Assembly (NCBI RefSeq): GCF_020181595.1
Contig: NZ_CP084028.1
Location: 1,129,893 to 1,193,892, forward strand
Reading direction: 5' to 3'
Source of the DNA: [Mycobacterium] vasticus
GTDB taxonomy: Bacteria; Actinomycetota; Actinomycetes; Mycobacteriales; Mycobacteriaceae
Length of the DNA stretch: 64,000 nucleotides
Position 1 is the first letter of the stretch; every line of letters begins with the position of its first letter. Positions 55,297-64,000 of this stretch are shown here, piece by piece. The notes beneath the pieces are model-generated. The model was not told where the DNA came from. It worked only from the letters and a program-made list of their open reading frames with translations, and did not search any database. Position numbers and translations under genes: made by a program.

Positions 55297-56649
55297 TCAA
55301 GCGGGCGGGCCGGCCTGCGGGCCGTTCGGCGGAACGTCATTCGGCGCGGGGGCCTGAGCCTGAGCGGGCATGGCCGGCGGCTCGTCCGGGGTCGCGATCG
55401 GCGCGGGCGCCACGGCATACGCCTGCATTGGCGCTGCCGGGGCCGGGGCTGCCTCCGGGGGCGCGAACGGCTGGGGTGCCTCGGGAACCTGCGGTCCCGG
55501 ACCGGCCTGCGCCGCCGTCCCGGCCTGCGGCTCCAAGCAGATCATGCGGCAGGCCACCGTCGGACGCGCCGGCTCGGCGGGGGTCATCCACGGCGGCACC
55601 CACGGCTGGTTGGTGAGCGGGTTCTCCGCGGTGGACTGGCCCAGGTCGATCACCGACGACCCGGCCGTCGGATCGACCGAGGACAGTCCGTGCAGGTTCA
55701 GCGGCGATCCCGGTCCCAGGCCCTCGGGGTTCTCCAGGTGCTCCAGGTGAAGGTCGGCGATCGGCGGCGCCGGGCCGACGATCGGCGGCAGATCCACCGG
55801 TGCCACACCGGTGGCGTAGGCAGCCGCCCAGCCCATCACGTTCTCCGCGTAGGCCATCGAGTTGTTGTAGCGCAGGATCGCGGTCAGCACCTGGGAGTGC
55901 TCGCGCAGGTTGAGCCCGCCGCTGCACAGGTAGCGCGCCGCGGCCAGCGTCGCGTCGAAGACGTTCTGCGGGTCGGCCCTTCCGTCACCGTCGCCGTCGG
56001 CGGCGTAGCGCGCCCACGTTCCGGGCAGGAATTGCATCGGGCCCATGGCACGGGCGTAGACGACCCGTCCGGGGGTGGCGGTGTTGGCGACGATCACCTC
56101 GTTGCCCGGCAGGGTGCCGTCCAGCGTCGGGCCGTAGATCGGCTGCAGTACGGTGCCGTGCACGTCGGTGGCTCCGCCGTTGGCGTGGCTGGATTCGATG
56201 CGGCCGATACCGGCCAGCAGATTCCAGCTGATCCCACATTCGGGCGCCGCCACCGACATCTGATGTTCGGCGCTGCGGTAGGCCGCCAGGGCGGTCTTGG
56301 GGATGCCCAGCGTGCCGGGCGAGAAGACCACCGCCGCCGGTTGCACCGACAGTGCCCCCGCGGCCACGTGCAGGTTCGCCTGCGGGGGGCGGCGGACCGC
56401 GACCACCGCCGGGCCAGGGGAGCTCTTGGCGGTGGAGCCGGTGTTCACCGAGGCCGCGAGCGGCGTCACCGCCGCGGTACGCAGCGGGAGGACGGTCACA
56501 GACCGGGGCGTGGCGCCCACCGCGCCGGCGAACACCAGCGGGGTGATGAAGGTCAGGCCGAACGCCGGACGCAGGGCAGCGCGCGCTGACCTGCGCCACT
56601 TGGCCGCGCGGGGTAGCTGCCCCTCCGCTGCGGTCCCCCCTGTCGGCAC
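55297..56649 (-). CDS. Lytic transglycosylase-like secreted protein (Rv1230c-like)
   Basis: This 450-residue protein has an N-terminal signal/anchor (FGLTFITPLVFAGAVGA, about residues 30-46). Its SLT-type transglycosylase domain (about 120-300) has SWNLLAGIGRIESSHANGG (catalytic Glu), ARAMGPMQFLPGTWARYAADGDGDG, DATLAAARYLCSGGLNL and ILRYNNSMAYAENVMGWAAAYA. A long Pro/Ala-rich tail follows. Such enzymes cleave peptidoglycan glycan strands with 1,6-anhydro product formation. It is transcribed toward mrp. The GTG start is not firmly fixed. Confidence 0.88.
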   Translation of the reverse strand: MPTGGTAAEGQLPRAAKWRRSARAALRPAFGLTFITPLVFAGAVGATPRSVTVLPLRTAAVTPLAASVNTGSTAKSSPGPAVVAVRRPPQANLHVAAGALSVQPAAVVFSPGTLGIPKTALAAYRSAEHQMSVAAPECGISWNLLAGIGRIESSHANGGATDVHGTVLQPIYGPTLDGTLPGNEVIVANTATPGRVVYARAMGPMQFLPGTWARYAADGDGDGRADPQNVFDATLAAARYLCSGGLNLREHSQVLTAILRYNNSMAYAENVMGWAAAYATGVAPVDLPPIVGPAPPIADLHLEHLENPEGLGPGSPLNLHGLSSVDPTAGSSVIDLGQSTAENPLTNQPWVPPWMTPAEPARPTVACRMICLEPQAGTAAQAGPGPQVPEAPQPFAPPEAAPAPAAPMQAYAVAPAPIATPDEPPAMPAQAQAPAPNDVPPNGPQAGPPA

Positions 56650-56756
56650 TCGTTCGCCCCTCGTTCGCGGTGATGAAACCCGTCACGGGCTTCGTGAACT
56701 ACGTCACCATACCCAACGCCGGTACCGCTGGTGAGGCTATCCGCGCCAGTGGATGC

Positions 56757-57287
56757 TCAGTTTGGTCTGCCGGATTGCGGCGCTGCCGGCTCGTCATCGA
56801 CGATCTCGGGCTCCGGGCGAAACGCCTCCAGCACCTCGCGGAGTCGCTCGAGTTCGTGGTGCAGGTAATCGCGGGTGGGGACCTCACCGACCGCCAGCCG
56901 CAGTGACGCCAGCTCCCGGGCCAGATATTCGGTGTCGGCCTTGGTCTGGGCGGCCCGCCGCCGGTCCTCGTCCAGGCTGACCCGGTCGCGGTTCTCCTGC
57001 CGATTCTGGGCCAGCAGGATCAGTGGCGCCGCGTAAGCGGCCTGGGTGGAAAAAGCCAGGTTGAGCAGGATGAACGGGTAGGGGTCCCACTTCAGGCTGA
57101 CCGCGTAGATGTTCAACAAGATCCAGCCCACCACCAGCACCGTCTGGATCGCCAGGTAACGGCCGGTGCCGAAGAACCGCGCCACCGACTCGGTGAACCG
57201 GCCCAGCGCGTCGGGGTCCATCCGCAGGCCGGGCAGCCGCGAGGTGCGCGGTGTGGACAGCCGCTGCGATCCCGGGCGATCGGTCAC
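56757..57287 (-). CDS. DUF1003 membrane protein (Rv1231c-like)
   Basis: This 176-residue protein has a DUF1003 domain: GRFTESVARFFGTGRYLAIQTVLVVGWILLNIYAV, DPYPFILLNLAFSTQAAYAAPLILLAQNRQENRDR, then a helical tail with a coiled coil. DUF1003 proteins are two-helix membrane proteins of unknown function. The GTG start overlaps the stop of the MgtE-like gene (GTGA), so the two are co-translated and may act together in divalent-cation handling; that link is an inference. Confidence 0.9.
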   Translation of the reverse strand: MTDRPGSQRLSTPRTSRLPGLRMDPDALGRFTESVARFFGTGRYLAIQTVLVVGWILLNIYAVSLKWDPYPFILLNLAFSTQAAYAAPLILLAQNRQENRDRVSLDEDRRRAAQTKADTEYLARELASLRLAVGEVPTRDYLHHELERLREVLEAFRPEPEIVDDEPAAPQSGRPN

Positions 57288-58582
57288 GAGGGCCTCCCGG
57301 CAAGTTTCGGCCCCAGGTCGGGCTCGGGGGTTTCACGCCAGTCATGCGGCAGCAGGTGATCCAGCACGTCGTCGACGGTGACCGCGCCCAGCAGGTGAAA
57401 CTCTTCGTCGAGCACCGGCCCGCAGACCAGGTTGTAGGCGGCGAAATAGCGGGTCAGCTCCGCCAGGGCAACCTCCGGATTCAGCACCGGCAGATCGGAG
57501 TCGACGATCCCGCCGATCAGGTCGGCCGGTGGTTCGCGCAGCAGCCGTTGCAACGGGACGCAGCCCAGGTAGCGGCCGGTCGGGGTGGCGGTGGGGGCGC
57601 GCGTGACGAACACCAGCGACGACAGCGCCGGGGTGAGGTCGGGGTCGCGCACCCGGGCCAGCGCCTCGGCGATCGACGTGTCGGCGGTCAGCACCACCGG
57701 GTTGGAGGTCATCAGGCCACCGGCGGTGTCGGGGGAGTGCTCCAGCAGCCGGCGCACCGGATCGGAGTCGTCGGGGTCCATCCGCGCCAGCAGTGCCTCG
57801 GCTTCGCTGGGGTTGATGGCACCCAGCAGGTCGGCGGCGTCGTCGGGGTCCATCTCCTCGAGCACGTCGGCGGCGCGGTCGGTGCCCAGCTGGACCAGCA
57901 CCGCCGCCTGGCGTTCCTCCGGCAGCTCTTGGAGGATGTCGGCCAGCCGCGCGTTGTCCATCGCGCTGATCACCTCGTAGCGCCGCTTGGGCGGCAGCTC
58001 ACGGATGGCGTCGGCGACTTCGATGGGCCGCCAGCCCTCGAACTGCTGCAGCAGCTGGGCCACACCCTGGCCGGGCATGGCCAGCGCCGACGGGGTCAGG
58101 CCCTGCACGTTGTGCCAGTCCACGGTGTGCACGGCGGCACGACGGCCCAACCGCCGCGAGTGCCGCACCGCGATGCGCGTCACCAGCCAGTCGCGGGTGC
58201 GGCTCTGTTCGATGGCCAGATCGGTGACGGTCACGTCGACGCCGGCCAGCTCGGGAAGTTCGGGGTCAGTGATGCGAACCTTGGTGTCGAGCACCTGGCC
58301 CAGCACCAGCGCCTCGCCGGGCCGCTGGGTGAACTTGCGCAGTGACACCGTCCCGGTGTTCAGTGTGACCGCATGCGGCTCGATCGCCGCGACGCGCAGG
58401 ATGGGTACGAAAATCCTTCGGCGCGTGGGCAATTCGACGACGAGGCCGAGAACTCGCGGTTGTTGACGCACGATGCTGAGGCTGATCACGACGTCGCGAA
58501 CCCGTCCGACGGATTCGCCGGAAGCGCCCAGGACCAACATTCGTGCCAGCCGCGCCGCATAAACCCTGTTGTTCGACGCCAT
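57284..58582 (-). CDS. MgtE-N/CBS-domain protein (Rv1232c-like)
   Basis: This 432-residue protein has an N-terminal PRC-barrel-like region, then MgtE_N-type repeats (VADAIRELPPKRRYEVISAMDNARLADILQELPEERQAAVLVQLGTDRAADVLEEMDPDDAADLL, about 205-275) and tandem CBS domains (about 295-420). It is the regulatory, soluble half of an MgtE magnesium channel without the membrane pore, so it is probably a Mg2+ or nucleotide sensor and not a transporter. It has a leaderless promoter and overlaps the DUF1003 gene downstream. M. tuberculosis Rv1232c has the same layout. Confidence 0.9.
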   Translation of the reverse strand: MASNNRVYAARLARMLVLGASGESVGRVRDVVISLSIVRQQPRVLGLVVELPTRRRIFVPILRVAAIEPHAVTLNTGTVSLRKFTQRPGEALVLGQVLDTKVRITDPELPELAGVDVTVTDLAIEQSRTRDWLVTRIAVRHSRRLGRRAAVHTVDWHNVQGLTPSALAMPGQGVAQLLQQFEGWRPIEVADAIRELPPKRRYEVISAMDNARLADILQELPEERQAAVLVQLGTDRAADVLEEMDPDDAADLLGAINPSEAEALLARMDPDDSDPVRRLLEHSPDTAGGLMTSNPVVLTADTSIAEALARVRDPDLTPALSSLVFVTRAPTATPTGRYLGCVPLQRLLREPPADLIGGIVDSDLPVLNPEVALAELTRYFAAYNLVCGPVLDEEFHLLGAVTVDDVLDHLLPHDWRETPEPDLGPKLAGRPS

Positions 58583-58589
58583 GGTTGAA

Positions 58590-58595
58590 AGGGTA
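58590..58595 (-). promoter_or_regulatory. -10 box, leaderless start of the MgtE-N/CBS gene
   Basis: On the minus strand TACCCT is followed by 7 nt and ATG 58582. It abuts the divergent citE-like start region (TAAGAG 58594-58599, then 7 nt to GTG 58607). Confidence 0.6.
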
Positions 58596-58606
58596 AGAGT
58601 GATTGG

Positions 58607-59572
58607 GTGACCAACGCATATCGGCCCCGCCGGACCTGCCTGTCGGTACCGGGCAGCAGCAGCAAGATGATCGACAAGGCCAAGGCTCTGCCCGCCGACG
58701 AGATCTTCCTCGATCTGGAGGACGCCGTCGCACCGGCCGCCAAGGAGCAGGCGCGGGCCCGGGTCGCCGAAGCGCTCGCGGCGCCGGGCTGGTCCGCGCC
58801 GCTGATCGGGGTGCGCGTCAACGACTGGACCACCGCATGGACTCACGCCGACCTGATCGAGGTGGTCTCAGCCGTCGGTGCCGCAGGGACCCGCCTCGAC
58901 GTCGTGGTGCTGCCCAAGGTGTCCGAGGCCTCCCACGTGCAGGCGCTCGACCTGCTGCTCACCCAACTGGAGACCGTCCACGGCCTGCCGGCCGGCCAGA
59001 TCGGCATCGACGCCCAGATCGAGGACGCCCGCGGGCTGACCAACATCAACGCGATCGCCGCAGCCCCGCGGGTACAGGCACTGGTCCTGGGCCCGGCCGA
59101 CCTGATGGCCAGCCTCAACACCCGCACCCTGGAAGTCGGCGAGCAGCCCGAGGGCTACACCGAGGGCGACGCCTACCACCACGTGCTGATGACGATCCTG
59201 GTCGCCGCCCGCGCCCACGGGATAGCCGCGGTCGACGGGCCGTATCTGAAGGTTCGCGACGTCGAGGCGTTCCGCCGGGTGGCCGGCCGGTCGGCCGCGC
59301 TGGGCTTCGACGGCAAATGGGTGCTGCACCCCGACCAGATCGCCGCCGGCAATGAGATCTTCAGCCCACGCCAGGCCGAGTACGACCACGCCGAGCTGAT
59401 CCTGGAGGCCTACGCGTGGCACACCTCGCAGGCCGGCGGGGCGCGCGGCGCGGTGATGCTCGGCGACGAGATGCTCGACGAGGCCAGCCGCAAGATGGCG
59501 CTGGTGGTGGCCGGCAAGGGCCGGGCGGCCGGGATGCGCCGGCAGACGGCGCCGTTTGAGCCTCCGACCTAA
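58607..59572 (+). CDS. HpcH/HpaI aldolase family, CitE-like lyase
   Basis: This 321-residue TIM-barrel lyase of the CitE/malyl-CoA lyase family has RRTCLSVPGSSSKMIDKAKALPADEIFLDLEDAVAP (metal-binding Glu and Arg), DVVVLPKVSEASHVQ, IDAQIEDARGLTNINAIAAAPRVQALVLGPADL, and GFDGKWVLHPDQIAAGNEIFSP. These enzymes cleave or make C-C bonds between acetyl-CoA or pyruvate and an oxoacid, for example L-malyl-CoA or citramalyl-CoA. It stands alone without citrate lyase alpha or gamma subunits, so it is a CoA-ester lyase, not a citrate lyase subunit. It is not at this position in M. tuberculosis. Confidence 0.88.
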   Translation: MTNAYRPRRTCLSVPGSSSKMIDKAKALPADEIFLDLEDAVAPAAKEQARARVAEALAAPGWSAPLIGVRVNDWTTAWTHADLIEVVSAVGAAGTRLDVVVLPKVSEASHVQALDLLLTQLETVHGLPAGQIGIDAQIEDARGLTNINAIAAAPRVQALVLGPADLMASLNTRTLEVGEQPEGYTEGDAYHHVLMTILVAARAHGIAAVDGPYLKVRDVEAFRRVAGRSAALGFDGKWVLHPDQIAAGNEIFSPRQAEYDHAELILEAYAWHTSQAGGARGAVMLGDEMLDEASRKMALVVAGKGRAAGMRRQTAPFEPPT

Positions 59573-59585
59573 GGGGTGAGCCGGG

Positions 59586-60224
59586 TCAGTGCAGTGTGGC
59601 GATGGCCAGGACGAACGACAGCACCACAGCCGCGCCGCCGACTGCGGTACCGGCCACCGCCATTCCGTGCCCGGCTTCACCGGTCCGCTTGATCTGGCTT
59701 ATCGCGACCACGCCCAGGACGGCACCGACGAGCGCCAGCGGCCAGAACAACAGGCCCAGCAGCGAGGCCACCAGCGAGCTGATCGCCAGGACGTTGGTGC
59801 GCTGCGCCTGGCCGGGGTTGTAGTAGCCGCCCGGATACGGTGCGCCGTATCCGGGCGGGGCGCCGAAGCCGGGCGGGCCATACGGCGAGGACGGGCCCGG
59901 AGGTGGACCGTAGCCGGGTGGCGGGCCCGGCGGTGGACCGTAGCCGGGTGGCGGGCCCGGCGGTGGACCGTAGCCGGGTGGCGGACCCGGCGGTGGACCG
60001 TAGCCGGGCGGCGGCGGGGGCGGAAAACCGGCGGGCGGAAAACCCGCCGACGGGAACTCGGCGGGCGGAAAGCCGGCGGGCGGATAGCCGGGCGCCGGGG
60101 GGTACGGATCGAAGTCCGAAGGGTAGGGCACGCCGCCCGGTTCGGGCCTCGGTGTCCCGGCGGCCCAGGGTTGGTCGGGGTTGGCTGGTGGATTCTCGCC
60201 AGAATCTCCGCCGGGAGCTGTCAT
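59586..60224 (-). CDS. Pro/Gly/Tyr-rich DUF4190 membrane protein (Rv1233c-like)
   Basis: This 212-residue protein has a long cytoplasmic N-terminal region of repeated G-Y-G-P-P-P-G-P-P-P decapeptides (about residues 70-110) and other Pro-rich turns, then two membrane helices (TNVLAISSLVASLLGLLFWPLALVGAVLGVVAISQIKR and AVAGTAVGGAAVVLSFVLAIATL) typical of DUF4190. The function is unknown; related low-complexity membrane proteins in mycobacteria interact with division or secretion proteins. ATG 60224 follows a leaderless -10 box. The repeats derive from a 30-bp DNA tandem repeat. Confidence 0.85.
   Translation of the reverse strand: MTAPGGDSGENPPANPDQPWAAGTPRPEPGGVPYPSDFDPYPPAPGYPPAGFPPAEFPSAGFPPAGFPPPPPPGYGPPPGPPPGYGPPPGPPPGYGPPPGPPPGYGPPPGPSSPYGPPGFGAPPGYGAPYPGGYYNPGQAQRTNVLAISSLVASLLGLLFWPLALVGAVLGVVAISQIKRTGEAGHGMAVAGTAVGGAAVVLSFVLAIATLH
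59891..60010. repeat. 30-bp tandem repeat (potential VNTR)
   Basis: Three near-identical 30-bp units at 59911-59940, 59941-59970 and 59971-60000 differ at only one position, and partial units flank both sides. Each unit encodes ten residues of the Pro-rich domain. Copy number is likely to vary between strains. Confidence 0.85.
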
Positions 60225-60231
60225 GCTGTTC

Positions 60232-60237
60232 AACCTA
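60232..60237 (-). promoter_or_regulatory. -10 box, leaderless start of the DUF4190 gene
   Basis: On the minus strand TAGGTT is followed by 7 nt and ATG 60224. Confidence 0.6.
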
Positions 60238-60307
60238 GCGGATGCACCGCGGGCTGCCTGATGCTCGCCGGTCCGAAAACCACCCGGAGACAGGAGCGTA
60301 AAAGCCC

Positions 60308-60835
60308 ATGACCAGCCCGTTCCAGCCAGGACAAGGTCCTGATCCGCTCGGTGCGGCGGCCGGCCCGGCACACCGTGATGTGGCCCGGTTGCCCACTCCG
60401 CCCAAGGGGTGGCCGATCGGCGCCTACCCCACCTACGCCGAGGCGCAGCGTGCGGTGGATTACCTGTCCGATCAGCAGTTTCCAGTGCATCAGGTGACGA
60501 TCGTCGGCGTCGACCTGATGCAGGTCGAGCGGGTCACCGGCCGGCTCACCTGGCCCAAGGTGCTCGGCGGCGGCGTGCTGTCGGGGGTGTGGCTGGGCCT
60601 GTTCATCGGCCTGGTGCTGGGTATTTTCAGTGAGAACCTGACTCAGGCGCTGGTGACCGGCCTGATCGCCGGGGTGTTCTTCGGCTTGATCACCTCCTCG
60701 GTGCCGTATGCGATGGCACGCGGCACAAGGGATTTCAGCTCCACCATGCAGCTGGTCGCGGGCCGCTACGACGTGCTGTGCGACCCGCAGAGCGCTGAGC
60801 AGGGCCGCGACCTCTTGGCTAAGCTGACTCTTTAG
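60308..60835 (+). CDS. Membrane protein with stress-protein-17M-like domain (Rv1234-like)
   Basis: This 175-residue protein (the same length as M. tuberculosis Rv1234) begins with a disordered stretch. A small alpha/beta domain, IGAYPTYAEAQRAVDYLSDQQFPVHQVTIVGVDLMQVERVTG (about 37-80), resembles the general stress protein 17M family. Two membrane helices follow (VLGGGVLSGVWLGLFIGLVLGIF and ALVTGLIAGVFFGLITSSVPYAM), then a second short domain ending YDVLCDPQSAEQGRDLLAKL. It lies upstream of lpqY-sugABC as in other mycobacteria; a functional link is not known. Confidence 0.9.
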   Translation: MTSPFQPGQGPDPLGAAAGPAHRDVARLPTPPKGWPIGAYPTYAEAQRAVDYLSDQQFPVHQVTIVGVDLMQVERVTGRLTWPKVLGGGVLSGVWLGLFIGLVLGIFSENLTQALVTGLIAGVFFGLITSSVPYAMARGTRDFSSTMQLVAGRYDVLCDPQSAEQGRDLLAKLTL

Positions 60836-63158
<2,323 letters not shown>

Positions 63159-63162
<4 letters not shown>

Positions 63163-63998
63163 CCGACGTTCGCCGCCGCGCGGCGTGGCTGATCATCAAC
63201 GTGGCCGTGGTGGCCTATGCGCTGGTGCCGGTGTTGTGGATTCTGTCGCTGTCACTGAAGTCGACGTCAACGGTCAAGGACGGCAAGCTGATTCCGTCGT
63301 CGGTGACCCTGGACAACTACCGCGGGATCTTCAGCGGTCGCCGCACCGGATCGGCGTTCGCGTCCGCACTGGTCAACTCGGTGGGTATCGGGCTGATCAC
63401 CACGGTGATCGCGGTGGTGATCGGAGCGATGGCCGCCTACGCGGTGGCACGGCTGGAGTTCGCAGGCAAGCGGCTGCTGGTGGGTGCCGCCCTGCTGATC
63501 GCGATGTTCCCGCAGATCTCTTTGGTGACACCGCTTTTCAACATCGAGCGGGCAACGGGGCTGTTTGACACCTGGCCAGGCCTGATCATCCCCTACATCA
63601 CTTTTGCGCTGCCGCTGGCCATCTACACGCTGTCGGCGTTCTTCTCCGAGATCCCCTGGGACCTGGAGAAGGCGGCCAAGATGGACGGCGCCACTCCGGG
63701 CCAGGCGTTCCGCAAGGTGATCGCGCCACTGGCCGCACCCGGAATCGTCACCGCGGCGATCCTGGTGTTCATCTTCGCCTGGAACGACCTGCTGCTGGCG
63801 CTGTCGCTGACCGCGACCGAGGCGTCGGTGACCGCGCCGGTGGCGATCGCGAACTTCACCGGCAGTTCACAGTTCGAGGAGCCCACCGGATCCATCGCCG
63901 CCGGAGCGATGGTGATCACGGTGCCCATCATCATCTTTGTTCTAATCTTCCAACGACGAATCGTGGCCGGGCTGACCTCCGGTGCGGTGAAGGGATAG
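63159..63998 (+). CDS. sugB: Trehalose importer permease SugB
   Basis: SugB is the second permease of the trehalose importer. The 279-residue protein has six helices: [23 protein letters not shown] first, the EAA loop [29 protein letters not shown] near residue 170, and [29 protein letters not shown] at the end. It overlaps sugA (ATGA). The window ends 2 nt after the stop; sugC, the ATPase, should follow. Confidence 0.96.
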
Positions 63999-64000
63999 GC

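Noticed and set aside
59891..60010. Direct repeats as a CRISPR array
   Set aside because: Units are contiguous without unique spacers and lie inside a coding frame; this is a minisatellite.

Overview
The window is GC-rich actinobacterial DNA from a member of the Mycobacteriaceae. The evidence is the gene content (mshB, fbiC, lpqW, mmpS/mmpL, gpgS, sigE-rseA-htrA-tatB, lpqY-sugAB), the frequent GTG starts, and a gene order that follows Mycobacterium tuberculosis from narG (Rv1161) to sugB (Rv1237), with insertions and losses. No PE or PPE genes are present and several loci are compacted. A Mycolicibacter- or Mycolicibacterium-like species is likely, but the species cannot be fixed from this window. 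No rRNA, tRNA, CRISPR array or intact insertion sequence was seen.

Layout. 1-6663: nitrate reductase operon narGHJI (narG truncated by the window edge), continued by overlapping genes for a secreted DUF732 protein and a RidA-like protein. 6702-16152: MarR regulator, typA, lpqW, an unknown secreted protein, mshB, a 35-residue Trp-rich peptide coupled to a small membrane protein, then fbiC preceded by a 10-codon upstream ORF. 16229-20704: fadH and a PadR regulator, a DapC-like aminotransferase, and a secreted HNH-type protein. 20753-24605: an accessory block not found here in M. tuberculosis (psuG, an extra ctaD, a VOC protein, a Cys-containing HTH regulator). 24743-32236: fadD36, a lipoprotein, TetR-mmpS-mmpL, and an SDR-TetR pair. 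32233-38693: dapD and dapE, an ATPase regulator, a LOG protein, fadD6. 38708-40797: OsmC, HchA, a candidate structured RNA and a DUF3800 gene. 40910-45299: folP2, gpgS, a DivIVA-like protein, tagA, a DUF3117 protein, a 16-codon relic of glgA, and glgC. 45319-50651: two ICMT-like membrane proteins, an ABC exporter with its TetR regulator, an O-methyltransferase. 50842-63998: sigE-rseA-htrA-tatB, mrp, a lytic transglycosylase, DUF1003 and MgtE-like membrane proteins, a CitE-like lyase, a Pro-rich membrane protein, an Rv1234-like protein, and the trehalose importer lpqY-sugA-sugB.

Two things recur. First, about half of the transcription units begin with a TANNNT -10 box placed 6-8 nt before a GTG or ATG, which is the leaderless-mRNA layout known in mycobacteria; it was used here to choose starts. 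Second, neighbouring genes often overlap by 4 nt (ATGA, GTGA, TTGA), including short ORFs overlapping fbiC, ctaD and the Rv1171-like gene.

The strongest unusual observations are the in-frame collapsed glgA relic beside an intact glgC, the DUF3800 gene facing a promoter plus structured-RNA candidate, and the coupled small ORFs before fbiC, ctaD and the Rv1171-like gene.
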